Source: Mycobacterium sp. Root135 (GTDB lineage Bacteria > Actinomycetota > Actinomycetes > Mycobacteriales > Mycobacteriaceae). From it: a DNA stretch of 64,000 nucleotides. Where the stretch lies: NCBI RefSeq assembly GCF_001426545.1, contig NZ_LMEZ01000007.1:380478-444477 (forward strand), in the 5' to 3' direction. The position numbers and the translations under genes are program-made. Positions 50,079 through 58,993 of the stretch are shown in pieces (within the stretch, counting starts at the first letter, position 1; the number at the start of each line of letters is the position of its first letter). The notes below the pieces were generated by a model. It saw nothing but the letters and a program-made list of their open reading frames with translations, did no database searches and had not been told where the DNA came from.

Positions 50079-50564
50079 GTGCCGATCTACGCCGCCTACG
50101 GATCGAACATGCATCCGGAGCAGATGTTGCAGCGTGCACCCCACTCGCCCATGGCGGGGACGGGGTGGATTCACGGGTGGCGACTCACCTTCGGTGGCGA
50201 GGACCTCAGCTGGGAGGGCGCGTTGGCGACCCTCGTCGAGGATCCCACGTCGAAGGTCTTCGTCGTCCTCTACGACATGACCAAGGAGGACGAGGAGAAC
50301 CTCGACCGCTGGGAGGGCTCGGAGCTCGGCTTCCACAAGAAGATCCGCTGCCGGGTACACCGCGAAACCTCCGACACCAGTACCGATCCGGTGCTGGCGT
50401 GGCTCTACGTCGTCGACGCGTGGGAGGGCGGCATCCCGTCGGCCCGCTACCTCGGCGTGATGGCCGAGGCCGCCGAAATCGCCGGTGCGCCAGCGGAATA
50501 CGTGCACGACCTGCGCACCAAGCCAGCCCGAAACATCGGCCCCGGACCCAGCCAGGGCAGTTAG
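50079..50564 (+). CDS. Gamma-glutamylcyclotransferase-like protein (Rv3304 homologue)
   Basis: A 161-residue GGCT/AIG2-fold protein. The substrate loop YAAYGSNMHPEQM at the N-terminus is the family hallmark, and an acidic residue suited as general base lies in NLDRWEGSELG. It could cyclise gamma-glutamyl peptides, but the substrate is untested. TAGGCT at 50066-50071 precedes GTG 50079 by 7 bases: probable leaderless start. It is divergent from lpdA and convergent with amiA1 (4-bp overlap). Confidence 0.88.
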   Translation: MPIYAAYGSNMHPEQMLQRAPHSPMAGTGWIHGWRLTFGGEDLSWEGALATLVEDPTSKVFVVLYDMTKEDEENLDRWEGSELGFHKKIRCRVHRETSDTSTDPVLAWLYVVDAWEGGIPSARYLGVMAEAAEIAGAPAEYVHDLRTKPARNIGPGPSQGS

Positions 50565-51730
50565 AACGCCGCGCTCTGCTCGATGATGTTGGTGAACACC
50601 TGCACGCCGACGCCCAACGCCCGCTCGTCGAGGTCGAACGTCGGCTGGTGCAGGTCGAGCTGCGGCCCGACGCCCGGCCAGACGCCCAGCCGCGCCATCG
50701 CGCCGGGGACGTCTTCGAGGTACCAGGAGAAGTCCTCGCCGCCACCGGATTGGCGGGTGTCGGTGAGGACGTCGGGACCGATCGCCTCGATCGCGTGGGT
50801 GAAGATCCGCGTCGACACCGACTCGTTCACCACCGGTGGCACCCCACGCCGGTAGTGCACGCTGTACTGCACCTGCAGCGGGGCCAGGAGCGACGAAACG
50901 ATCTCGCGGACAAGCTCTTCCATCACCACCCAGGCTTCACGACTTGCGGTGCGAATGGTGCCCGCGATGCTGCCCGTCTGCGGGATGGCATTCGCCGCGA
51001 CGCCCGCGTTGACCGCGCCCCACACCATGACGGTGCTGTTGCGTGGGTCGACCCGGCGTGACAGGACGCCGGGGACGCCGGTGATCAGGGTGCCAAGCGC
51101 GTACACCAGATCGCCGGTCAGATGGGGTCGCGAGGTATGCCCGCCCGGTGAGTGAAGGGTGATCTCGACCTGGTCGGCCGCGGAGGTGATCGGTCCGGGC
51201 CGGATGGCGACCTTGCCGACCTCCAGACGAGGATCGCAGTGCAGCGCGAAGATTCGCGACACCCCGTTCAAGGCACCCGCCGCGATGGCGTCGATGGCGC
51301 CGCCCGGCATCAACTCCTCGGCCGGCTGGAAGAGCAGCCGTACGCCGACCGGAAGCTCGGGGACCGACGCCAGCGCCAGGCCCGCGCCGAGCAGCACCGC
51401 GGTGTGTCCGTCGTGCCCACAGGCGTGCGCGACGCCGGGCGTCAGCGACGAGAACGGCAGACCCGTGCGTTCGGCCATGGGCAGTGCATCCATGTCGGCC
51501 CGCAGCGCGATCCGCGGCGCGTGTTCTGGCCCGAAGTCACACGTCAGGCCGGTGCCACCCGGCAGCACCTTGGGATTGAGCCCGGCGTCGGCCAGCCGCG
51601 ACGCCACGAACTGAGTGGTGTCGAACTCCTGGCGCCCCAGCTCGGGGTGCTGGTGGATGTGCCGTCGCCAGGCTACGAGCTCGTCGTAGTGGGCGGCCAA
51701 CCATGCGTTGGTCGAATCTTGAATGCTCAT
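50561..51730 (-). CDS. amiA1: M20-family amidohydrolase AmiA1
   Basis: N-acyl amino acid/peptide amidohydrolase of 389 residues, the same length as Rv3305c. Metal-binding motifs are HACGHDGHTAVLLG near residue 103, PAEELMPGG, and the late SGGGEDFSWYLE. A dimerisation (lid) domain lies in the middle. It removes acyl groups from amino acids or related amides. ATG 51730 overlaps the amiB1 stop by 4 bp. It is cytoplasmic (no signal peptide). Confidence 0.93.
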   Translation of the reverse strand: MSIQDSTNAWLAAHYDELVAWRRHIHQHPELGRQEFDTTQFVASRLADAGLNPKVLPGGTGLTCDFGPEHAPRIALRADMDALPMAERTGLPFSSLTPGVAHACGHDGHTAVLLGAGLALASVPELPVGVRLLFQPAEELMPGGAIDAIAAGALNGVSRIFALHCDPRLEVGKVAIRPGPITSAADQVEITLHSPGGHTSRPHLTGDLVYALGTLITGVPGVLSRRVDPRNSTVMVWGAVNAGVAANAIPQTGSIAGTIRTASREAWVVMEELVREIVSSLLAPLQVQYSVHYRRGVPPVVNESVSTRIFTHAIEAIGPDVLTDTRQSGGGEDFSWYLEDVPGAMARLGVWPGVGPQLDLHQPTFDLDERALGVGVQVFTNIIEQSAAF

Positions 51731-52911
51731 GCGTTGTCCCGCTCCGTCTTGAGCTGGCTCACCCTGTCGCGTTGCGCGGGTGTCTCGGCGAGCTCCACGA
51801 CGGTGCGGGCCAGCATGACGGCTCCCTCGATGACGGCCTTGTCGGCGCTCGGCCCGGCGGCGGCCGCCGCGAACGCCTGCTGATGGATGGATGCACCGTC
51901 GGCGTCGATGCCGACGATGGGATGAATGCCCGGCATGAGCTGCGTGACGTTGCCCATGTCGGTACTGCCGAGCGGTAGTGCCGCCTCGAATTCAGCCGCG
52001 ACGGGCGTCCTGCCGAATCGAACCATCTCGGCGCGGAAGACGTCGGCAAGCCACTTGTCGGGCGTCAACTCGAGGTACGACGGCTCGGTCGCCTCGACCT
52101 GATGACCGCAACCCGTGGCCACCGCCCCGGCCAGAAAGCAGTCCCACATCCTGGCTTCCAACTCCTTGAGCGATCCCGCGTCGTTGGCCCGCATCGTGTA
52201 CTGCATCTCGGTGCGGGCCGGGATGACGTTGGTGGCCTGCCCGCCGTCGGTGACGATGCCATGCACCATCTGACCCGGCGCGAGCTGTTGCCGCAGCAGA
52301 CCGATCGCCACCTGGGACACCGTGATGGCGTCGGCGGCGTTCAGTCCGAGGTACGGCGCGACGGCCGCGTGGGCTTCGCGACCGAGGTACTCGACGGCCA
52401 CCTGGGACAGCGCCAGCGACCGCGCGCGGGCGATGTCGATCGGGCCGGGGTGCAGCATCACCGTCGCCGCGACGTCGTCGAACACGCCGGCGTCCAGCAT
52501 CAGCGCCTTGCCGCCACCAGCCTCCTCCGCGGGGGTGCCGAGGAGGACGACGGTCAGGTCGAGCTGGTCGGCGACCTCTGCGAGCGCCAGCGCCGTGCCC
52601 ACCGCGGAGGCCGCGATGATGTTGTGCCCGCAGGCGTGGCCGATGCCAGGCAGTGCGTCGTACTCCGCGCAGATGCCGACGACCAGCGAGCCGCTGCCGA
52701 AGACGGCCCGGAACGCGGTGTCCAGCCCCGCCACCCCGGCGGTGACCTCGAAACCGCGCTCGGCGACCAGCGCCTGGGTCTTGGCGCAGCTGCGATGTTC
52801 GGCGAACGCCAGCTCCGGCTCGGCGTGAATCGAGTGGGACAGCTCGACGAGATCGCCACGCCGTTGCTGCACGACGTCCTCGACGATCGTCGACGCGGTG
52901 GCGGTGGGCAT
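51727..52911 (-). CDS. amiB1: M20-family amidohydrolase AmiB1
   Basis: Second M20 amidohydrolase, 394 residues, the length of Rv3306c. It resembles AbgB-type enzymes: IGHACGHNIIAASAVG, PAEEAGGGKALMLDAG and GSTDMGNVTQLMPGIHPIVG. The metal-site HACGHN motif differs from the HACGHDGH of AmiA1, so the two tandem enzymes probably have different substrates. It is the first gene of the amiB1-amiA1 pair, divergent from deoD. Confidence 0.93.
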   Translation of the reverse strand: MPTATASTIVEDVVQQRRGDLVELSHSIHAEPELAFAEHRSCAKTQALVAERGFEVTAGVAGLDTAFRAVFGSGSLVVGICAEYDALPGIGHACGHNIIAASAVGTALALAEVADQLDLTVVLLGTPAEEAGGGKALMLDAGVFDDVAATVMLHPGPIDIARARSLALSQVAVEYLGREAHAAVAPYLGLNAADAITVSQVAIGLLRQQLAPGQMVHGIVTDGGQATNVIPARTEMQYTMRANDAGSLKELEARMWDCFLAGAVATGCGHQVEATEPSYLELTPDKWLADVFRAEMVRFGRTPVAAEFEAALPLGSTDMGNVTQLMPGIHPIVGIDADGASIHQQAFAAAAAGPSADKAVIEGAVMLARTVVELAETPAQRDRVSQLKTERDNA

Positions 52912-52974
52912 CGAAGCAGTATCTCACCGTCCGTTTGTTCTTCGCGCAAGCGCTCATGGGAGGGCACGGACCGT

Positions 52975-53034
52975 CGAGACTGCGCTCACGGTGACGGCTA
53001 CTCGCACTTCTGCGACCTGAGTGCAGTCTCGGCG
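52975..53034. repeat. Dispersed palindrome between amiB1 and deoD
   Basis: Arms CGAGACTGCGCTCA (52975-52988) and TGAGTGCAGTCTCG (53018-53031) match at 13 of 14 positions around a 29-base loop. The right side (GCAGTCTCGGCGC) is identical to part of the perfect repeat at 38627-38692. Here it lies in a divergent promoter region rather than between convergent genes, so it cannot be only a terminator. Confidence 0.75.
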
Positions 53035-53055
53035 CCGGCGGTACGCTTTCCCGCC

Positions 53056-53862
53056 GTGACCACTGCACCGAGCGACCCGCAGTCCATGGCCGACGAGGCC
53101 GCCGCCGCACTGCTGGCCCGCATCGGCGCCGACGCAGTCGACGTCGCCGTCGTCCTCGGTTCGGGTTGGGCGCCCGCCGCCGCCGAGCTGGGCGAACCGT
53201 CGGCCGTCGTGCCGATGGCGGAGCTGCCCGGCTTCACCCCGCCGTCGGCCGCGGGCCACGGCGGCCAAGTCCTGGCACTGACGGTCGGAGACAAGCGCGT
53301 CCTGGTGCTGCTCGGGCGGATTCACGCCTACGAGGGCCACGACCTGCGGCATGTGGTGCATCCGGTGCGGACGGCTTGCGCGGCGGGCGCGCGCAGCGTG
53401 GTGCTCACCAACGCTGCCGGCGGGCTCCGGGAGGACCACGCGGTCGGCCAGCCGGTGCTGATCAGCGACCACCTCAACCTGACGGCACGCTCGCCGCTGG
53501 TCGGCGCGCAGTTCGTCGACCTGGTGGACGCCTACTCGCCTCGCCTTCGGGCACTCGCCCTCGACGTCGACCCCTCCCTGGCCGAGGGCGTCTACGCCGG
53601 GCTGCCGGGCCCGCACTACGAGACGCCGGCCGAGATTCGGATGCTGCGGACGCTCGGCGCCGACCTGGTGGGCATGTCGACGGTGCACGAGACGATCGCG
53701 GCGCGCGCGGCCGGCGCAGAGGTGCTTGGCGTCTCGCTGGTGACGAACCTCGCGGCCGGGATGACGGGCGAACCGTTGAACCACGCCGAGGTGCTCGAGG
53801 CGGGGCGTCAGTCGGCGACGCGGATGGGTTCCCTGCTCTCGGAGGTGCTGGCGCGGCTGTGA
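53056..53862 (+). CDS. deoD: Purine nucleoside phosphorylase
   Basis: Trimeric-type PNP of 268 residues, identical in length to Rv3307. It cleaves inosine/guanosine with phosphate in purine salvage. Phosphate-site and base-site motifs are seen: VLGSGWAP, GRIHAYEGHDLRHV, TNAAGGL, GPHYETPAEIRMLRTLGADLVGMSTVHE, and the purine-binding SLVTNLAAGM. GTG 53056 is preceded by TACGCT at 53042-53047. Its last 55 bp overlap the antisense AbrB-type gene. Confidence 0.95.
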   Translation: MTTAPSDPQSMADEAAAALLARIGADAVDVAVVLGSGWAPAAAELGEPSAVVPMAELPGFTPPSAAGHGGQVLALTVGDKRVLVLLGRIHAYEGHDLRHVVHPVRTACAAGARSVVLTNAAGGLREDHAVGQPVLISDHLNLTARSPLVGAQFVDLVDAYSPRLRALALDVDPSLAEGVYAGLPGPHYETPAEIRMLRTLGADLVGMSTVHETIAARAAGAEVLGVSLVTNLAAGMTGEPLNHAEVLEAGRQSATRMGSLLSEVLARL

Positions 53863-54896
53863 CTAAGCTTGGCCAGCCCGCGGGCGATCAGCGGCGCGGC
53901 GAACAGCATCAGTAGCACCCGCATGACCTGCGCGGCGACGATGAACGTGACGTTGGAACCCGTCTCGACGGCCGTCGCCAGCACGGCGTAGATGCCGCCG
54001 GGGCTGGTCGACAGGTAGCCCTCGAGCAGGCTGATGCCGGTGACGTGAGCCAGCAGGATGCCAAGGCCCGCGCACGCGACGTTGAGCACGACGATCAGGC
54101 CAAGCGCCGCCGGGAGGGCGCGGCCGATCGCTCGCATCGATTCGCGAGTGAACGCGACGCCCGCCTGCCACCCGATCACGGCGTAGCCGAGCTGAACCAG
54201 CGCCATCGGGACCGAGAGGCCGAACGACGTGCCGGTTAGCTCGAGGGCGATGGTGACGGCCATGGGACCGAGCAGGCCCGACCCCGGCATCCGAGCGAGC
54301 CTGCCCGCGGTGGCGCCGACGAGCACGATGACCACCAGCATTCCGATGCTCACATACCAAGGCGCCGAGCCACTTTGGGCCGGCGCCGCGGCATGGCCGG
54401 ACTTCTCGGCGTGGTAGACGACGGTGACGACGACCGGCATCGACGCGGTGATCAATGCGACCCGCAGGTACTGGACGACGGCGACCACGCGGTCGTCGCC
54501 ACCCAGTTCGCGGGCGATCGCGACCAGTCCCGAGGCTCCCCCGGCGACGAGGGCGAGCGATCCGGTGAGCGGGCTGATGTCGCGGTGCAGCCCCAGCAGC
54601 GCTCCGGCACCGATGCTGAGCACCAGCGTCGACACCGCGACGCCGAGCACGATCGGCCAGTCCGAGCCGAGGGCGGTGAGCGCGTCCCGGTGCACCATCG
54701 TGCCGATGTAGACGCCGAGCACGCCCTGGGCGGCAATGCCCGCCTTCCGTGGGACGCCCGCCGGCGCGAGGGAGACGAGCGCCAGCACGATGCCGACGAT
54801 CAGCGCCGCGAACAGTGCCGCGGAGGGAACACCGAGCAGGTCCAGCGGCACGGTGACCGCGACGGTGACCACGACTAACAGCGCCCACTTCCACAT
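53808..54896 (-). CDS. AbrB-family membrane transporter
   Basis: A 362-residue membrane protein of the AbrB/AitC type (once misannotated 'ammonia monooxygenase'). About ten helices form two repeats, each with a Gly-rich segment (LVAGGASGLVAIARELGGDDRVVAVVQ and STSPGGIYAVLATAVETGSNVTFIVAAQ). Transport substrate unknown. It is divergent from a MarR gene with matching CAAG-N6-CTTG operators between. It lies between deoD and pmmB, which are neighbours in M. tuberculosis. Confidence 0.87.
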   Translation of the reverse strand: MWKWALLVVVTVAVTVPLDLLGVPSAALFAALIVGIVLALVSLAPAGVPRKAGIAAQGVLGVYIGTMVHRDALTALGSDWPIVLGVAVSTLVLSIGAGALLGLHRDISPLTGSLALVAGGASGLVAIARELGGDDRVVAVVQYLRVALITASMPVVVTVVYHAEKSGHAAAPAQSGSAPWYVSIGMLVVIVLVGATAGRLARMPGSGLLGPMAVTIALELTGTSFGLSVPMALVQLGYAVIGWQAGVAFTRESMRAIGRALPAALGLIVVLNVACAGLGILLAHVTGISLLEGYLSTSPGGIYAVLATAVETGSNVTFIVAAQVMRVLLMLFAAPLIARGLAKLSHSRASTSESREPIRVAD

Positions 54897-54900
54897 AAAG

Positions 54901-54972
54901 ACAAGTATGCGCTTGTTATTTCATGATCTCAAACTGGTACTGATCCAGGTAATACCAAGGTATAACTTGGTA
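54901..54972. promoter_or_regulatory. Two MarR-type operators in the AbrB/MarR divergent promoter
   Basis: ACAAG-N6-CTTGT (54901-54916) lies directly upstream of the AbrB start. TACCAAG-N6-CTTGGTA (54953-54972) ends at the base before the MarR ATG. Both share CAAG-N6-CTTG. The second contains TATAAC (54961-54966), a likely -10 for a leaderless MarR message, so binding would shut off its own promoter. Confidence 0.78.
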
Positions 54973-55413
54973 ATGAGCTCCTCTTCGCCCAACCCCGCGA
55001 CAGAGCTGCGGGAGTCGATCATGGCCCTGACCCGCCAACTTCGACGCCACCGCAGCGACAACGGCCTCACGCTGAGCCAGCAGCAGGTCCTCGGCGAAGT
55101 CAGCCGAGCTGGCGTCACGACCCCGGCCGAACTGGCCACCCGCATGCACGTGCGCGTGCAATCGCTGACCGATGGCATCAACCATCTGGAGTCACGCGGC
55201 CTGGTGGTGCGCAGAACCGACGACGACGACCGACGGCGCCAACTGATCGAGGTGACCCCAGAGGGCATGGAACTGCTCGAGCGCGACAGGGCCGAGCGCG
55301 ACGAGTGGCTCAACTCCGCCATGCGCGAGACGCTGACCGAGTTGGAGTTCAACCTGCTGATGCTGGTGGCGCCGGTGCTGCGAAAGCTCGCCGACGGCGA
55401 TGACGCGCGATGA
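54973..55413 (+). CDS. MarR-family transcriptional regulator
   Basis: A 146-residue winged-helix regulator. The recognition region TTPAELATRMHVRVQSLTDGINHLESRGLV and wing VRRTDDDDRRRQLIEVTPEG are typical. ATG 54973 directly follows an inverted repeat and a TATAAC box, so it is probably leaderless and autoregulated. Likely target: the divergent AbrB-type transporter, released by an aromatic or other small ligand. The pmmB gene follows 15 bases downstream and may be read on the same transcript. Confidence 0.9.
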   Translation: MSSSSPNPATELRESIMALTRQLRRHRSDNGLTLSQQQVLGEVSRAGVTTPAELATRMHVRVQSLTDGINHLESRGLVVRRTDDDDRRRQLIEVTPEGMELLERDRAERDEWLNSAMRETLTELEFNLLMLVAPVLRKLADGDDAR

Positions 55414-55428
55414 GCGACAATCAGCGCC

Positions 55429-56943
55429 ATGAATGAGCAGCGCCTCACCTTCGGCACCGCAGGACTTCGCGGTCCGATGCGCCCCGGGCCGGGTGGCATG
55501 AACGTCGAGACGGTGACGTCGGCGACGTGGGCGCTGGCGACGGTCCTCAACGATCGAGGACTCGGCGGTTCGACGGTCATAGTCGGTCGCGACGCCCGAC
55601 ACAACTCCGACGACTTCGCCTTGGCAACCGCAGAAGTGCTTGCCGCCGAGGGGTTTTCCGTCGTGCTGCTGCCCGACCCGGTCCCGACGCCGGTCGTCGC
55701 GTTCGGTGTGCGGCGTTTCACCGCCGTCGCGGGAGTCCAGATCACGGCGTCGCACAACCCTCCGGCGGACAACGGCTACAAGGTGTACCTCGACGGGGGC
55801 ATGCAGATCGTCCCGCCCAGCGACCGCGACATCGAGGCGGCGATGGCGAAGGCGCCGACCGACGTCGCACGCGCTGAGGTCACGCCGGCCACCACCGACC
55901 TCATCGGCGACTACGTTCGCCGGGCCGCCGGCGTGCGGCGCGGCACCGGCTCCGTGCGGATTGCCTTGACGCCCATGCACGGCGTCGGCGGCGAGCCCGC
56001 GCTCCTCGTGCTGCGGGAAGCCGGCTTCGACGACGTCCACGTCGTTTCCGAGCAGTACTCACCCAACCCCGACTTTCCCACCGTCGAGTTCCCCAATCCC
56101 GAGGAGCCGGGAGCCACCGATCTGCTGCTGGCCCTGGCCGACGAGGTCGACGCCGACGTCGCGATCGCCTTGGACCCCGACGCCGACAGGTGCGCGGTCG
56201 GCATCCCGACGCCCACCGGCTGGAGAATGCTTTCGGGTGACGAAACGGGTTGGCTGCTCGGCGATTACATCCTGTCGCAGATCGATCCGGGCGAGGTGAT
56301 GGCCGCCAGCATGGTCGCCAGCACCGTCGTGTCGTCACGCATGCTGGCCGCCATCGCCGCGCACCACGGCGCTCAACACGCCGAGACCCTCACCGGGTTC
56401 AAGTGGCTGGCCCGGGCGGACGCCGGCCTGGCGGGCAGCACGCTGGTCTACGCCTACGAGGAGGCGATCGGCCACTGCGTCGACCCCGGTGCCGTCCGCG
56501 ACAAGGACGGCATCACCGCCGCCGTACTCGCCTGCGATCTGGTGTCGGTGCTTCGCGATGAGGGCCGCACCGTGACCGACGCCCTCGACGCACTGGCCCG
56601 ACGTCACGGCGTGCACACCACGGCCGCGATGTCCGTGCCTGCGGACGCGGCTCTGGTCGAGCACCTCCGCGCACATCCGCCCACCCGTCTCGCCGACGAA
56701 CCGGTGGACGTCGCCGACCTGCTGACGCGGGACGGAGATCAGCGCACCGACGCGTTGATCTACACCGGCGAGTCGGTGCGCGTGGCGGTCCGACCGTCTG
56801 GCACCGAGCCGAAGGTCAAGGCGTACCTGGAGATTCGGCTACCGGCACGCGAGGACGTCGCGTCGGCCCGTGCGGACGCCGCCCGGATGCTCGATGCGCT
56901 CAGGGCCGACGTGGTCGACCTGCTTCAGCGCGGGCCGAACTGA
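55429..56943 (+). CDS. pmmB: Phosphomannomutase/phosphoglucomutase (PmmB)
   Basis: Alpha-D-phosphohexomutase of 504 residues (Rv3308 homologue). The phosphoserine loop is ITASHNPP (Ser108), the Mg-binding loop ALDPDADRCAVG, the sugar-specificity loop YEEAIGHCVD and the phosphate-binding loop RPSGTEPKVKAYLE. It interconverts hexose-1- and hexose-6-phosphates, or ribose phosphates in the deoD context. Its last 19 bp overlap the convergent upp gene. Confidence 0.94.
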   Translation: MNEQRLTFGTAGLRGPMRPGPGGMNVETVTSATWALATVLNDRGLGGSTVIVGRDARHNSDDFALATAEVLAAEGFSVVLLPDPVPTPVVAFGVRRFTAVAGVQITASHNPPADNGYKVYLDGGMQIVPPSDRDIEAAMAKAPTDVARAEVTPATTDLIGDYVRRAAGVRRGTGSVRIALTPMHGVGGEPALLVLREAGFDDVHVVSEQYSPNPDFPTVEFPNPEEPGATDLLLALADEVDADVAIALDPDADRCAVGIPTPTGWRMLSGDETGWLLGDYILSQIDPGEVMAASMVASTVVSSRMLAAIAAHHGAQHAETLTGFKWLARADAGLAGSTLVYAYEEAIGHCVDPGAVRDKDGITAAVLACDLVSVLRDEGRTVTDALDALARRHGVHTTAAMSVPADAALVEHLRAHPPTRLADEPVDVADLLTRDGDQRTDALIYTGESVRVAVRPSGTEPKVKAYLEIRLPAREDVASARADAARMLDALRADVVDLLQRGPN

Positions 56944-57548
56944 CGGTCTCCCGCATCTCCCAGCCCGGGCATGATGTAGGAGACCTCGTTGAGACCGTCG
57001 TCGATCGCCGCGGTGTAGAGCTTGAGGTTGGGTGAGACCTTCTCAAGTGCCGCAATGCCTTCCGGCGCGCACACCACGCACACCGCGGTGACGTCGACGG
57101 CGTTGCGATCGTGCAGCAGACGCAAGGTGTGCGCCATCGAACCTCCGGTGGCGAGCATCGGGTCGAGCACCAACACCGGGGTGGCGCTGAGGTCGTCGGG
57201 AAGCGACTCCAGGTAGGGAGTGGGCAGGGCCGTCTCCTCGTCGCGCGCCATGCCGACGAAGCCCACCTTGGCTTCGGGTATCAGCTGGTGTGCCTTCTCG
57301 ACCATCCCGAGGCCCGCGCGAAGCACGGGCACCAACAGCGGTGGCGACGCAAGGCGCGACCCGACGGTGTCGGCCATCGGGGTGCGGATCGGCACGGGAG
57401 TCGAGGCAGAGTCACGCATGGCTTCGTAGACGAGCATCAGCGCGAGGTCGCACAACGCGGATCGGAAACCGGCGTTGTCGGTGCGCTCGTCGCGCAGCGT
57501 GGTCAACCGGGCAGCGGCGAGTGGGTGATCGACAACGCGGACGTCCAT
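56925..57548 (-). CDS. upp: Uracil phosphoribosyltransferase
   Basis: Pyrimidine salvage enzyme of 207 residues (Rv3309c homologue), making UMP from uracil and PRPP. The PRPP loop VLDPMLATGGSMAHT is visible near residue 130, with the N-terminal DHPLAAARLTTLRDE and the uracil-binding C-terminus YIMPGLGDAGDRQFG. Length matches the family. Its position after deoD and pmmB keeps the nucleotide-salvage neighbourhood of mycobacteria. Confidence 0.96.
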   Translation of the reverse strand: MDVRVVDHPLAAARLTTLRDERTDNAGFRSALCDLALMLVYEAMRDSASTPVPIRTPMADTVGSRLASPPLLVPVLRAGLGMVEKAHQLIPEAKVGFVGMARDEETALPTPYLESLPDDLSATPVLVLDPMLATGGSMAHTLRLLHDRNAVDVTAVCVVCAPEGIAALEKVSPNLKLYTAAIDDGLNEVSYIMPGLGDAGDRQFGPR

Positions 57549-57598
57549 GCGGCGAACCCTAATGGAACCGGCCGGGGTTGGCCGACGTCATAACTCTC

Positions 57599-57895
57599 AT
57601 GATCGCCGATACGTCCGACATTCACGGGTTCAGCGCCGCGCAGCGCGGCCACGCCGACGACCTCGCCTCCGTGGCGGCCGACCTGCGGGCCTCGACGGTG
57701 GCGGCCGACGCGTTCGGCACGGTCGGGGCAGGGTTCCTCGCCGCGCTCAACCAGGCACTGGACCGGGAAGCGAGGCTCGCCACCGAACTCGCCGAGCGCT
57801 TCATCGCCGCGAGGCACGTCGCGGGTACCGCGGCGGACGCATATGACTTCGCCGAACGATCAGCGGGACAGTCCATTTCACGAACCGGTCTCTAA
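57599..57895 (+). CDS. EspC-like (DUF2580) predicted type VII secretion protein
   Basis: A 98-residue helical hairpin protein like EspC. The turn AFGTVGAGFLAALNQAL and the helix ending AYDFAERSAG are characteristic. Tyr82-x3-Glu86 (YDFAE) fits the YxxxD/E type VII export signal. The start is ATG 57599; an in-frame TTG at 57578 is possible. The next gene begins 3 bases after the stop and provides the WxG partner. It likely forms a heterodimer with that protein and is exported by an ESX system. Confidence 0.82.
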   Translation: MIADTSDIHGFSAAQRGHADDLASVAADLRASTVAADAFGTVGAGFLAALNQALDREARLATELAERFIAARHVAGTAADAYDFAERSAGQSISRTGL

Positions 57896-57898
57896 CTG

Positions 57899-58981
57899 GT
57901 GGCGAGCACCCTGGTGGCCGTTTTGGCCGCGCCCCTGCGAGAGCTTCAGGCGACGCTCGGCACGGGCACACCCGACGCCGCCTCGACTCTTGCCGGCGCT
58001 CGGGCTGCCCTGTCCGACGTGGCCGCCGCGACCGGCCGGTCGTGGCAGGCGACGCGCTGGGAGGGCGACGCGGGTGCGGCGGCCGCCGCCTTCACCGAGT
58101 CGACCGTGGCGGCCGTCGACGCCATGGCGCTCAGGGCGGATCAGCTCGGTGCCGCCACCGCCGACGCCGCCGACGCCGTGGCTCGCGCGCGGGCGCGGCT
58201 GCAGAGGATCGTCACCGACTTCGAAGCGCGCGCCGAACAGCTCGAGTCCCAGCTCGACGAACCCGGTGCGGCCGACGAGCTCGTCGCAGAGGCGCGGCGG
58301 GCCCTCGACGAGGCCGAGGGGGTGCTCGCCGAACTGCGAGCGGAGCTCGACGGGCACGCCTCCGCGGTCGAGGCGTCTGCACCTCCGCCGTCGGTGCCGA
58401 AGATGCCCACCCTGCCGATGGGCGCCCTGCCCGGCATCGGCGGCGGACCCGGCGCGGGTTCGGGCGCCGGCTCGGGGCTCGGCGGCTTCCCGTCCGGCGC
58501 CGCGGAGTCGGGCCGACCCACCGTCGAGTCCGCTGCACTCAGTCGCGACGACGCACGACCGCTCGCCGACCCCGGCATGTTCGGCAGCGGTGTCGGCATC
58601 CAGCTTCCCGACGGCAGCACGGCCACCGCACCCAACGAGACCGCCGCCAGCGCGGTCCGGCACGCGCTGACACAGCTCGGCGTGCCGTACGACTGGGGCG
58701 GAACCACGCCCGGCGTCGGTCTCGACTGCAGCGGCTTGACACAGTGGGCGTATCACGAAGCCGGACTTGACCTTCCGCGCCTCGCACAGGAGCAGGACGT
58801 CGGGTCCGCCGTCACACAGGCCACGCTGCGCCCTGGCGATCTGGCAGTGTGGGACGGACACGTCGCGATGGTGGTGGGAAACGGTGTCATGATCGAGGCG
58901 GGTGACCCGGTGAAGCTCTCACCGATCCGAACCACCAACGCGGGTCAGGGTTTTCAGGGATTCTGGCGTCCCACCGCATGA
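57899..58981 (+). CDS. WxG-hairpin NlpC/P60 peptidoglycan peptidase, predicted ESX substrate
   Basis: A 360-residue protein in three parts. Residues 1-150 form an Ala-rich helical hairpin with Trp54-Glu55-Gly56 at the turn (WxG motif). A Pro/Gly/Ser linker spans about 155-200. A C-terminal NlpC/P60 domain has Cys277 (LDCSGLTQW), His321 (WDGHVAMVVG) and an acidic third residue near 333. No Sec or Tat signal is present, so export as a dimer with the EspC-like partner is the likely route. Probable role: cleavage of cell-wall peptide crosslinks. Confidence 0.87.
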   Translation: MASTLVAVLAAPLRELQATLGTGTPDAASTLAGARAALSDVAAATGRSWQATRWEGDAGAAAAAFTESTVAAVDAMALRADQLGAATADAADAVARARARLQRIVTDFEARAEQLESQLDEPGAADELVAEARRALDEAEGVLAELRAELDGHASAVEASAPPPSVPKMPTLPMGALPGIGGGPGAGSGAGSGLGGFPSGAAESGRPTVESAALSRDDARPLADPGMFGSGVGIQLPDGSTATAPNETAASAVRHALTQLGVPYDWGGTTPGVGLDCSGLTQWAYHEAGLDLPRLAQEQDVGSAVTQATLRPGDLAVWDGHVAMVVGNGVMIEAGDPVKLSPIRTTNAGQGFQGFWRPTA

Positions 58982-58993
58982 CATCCGTCACGA

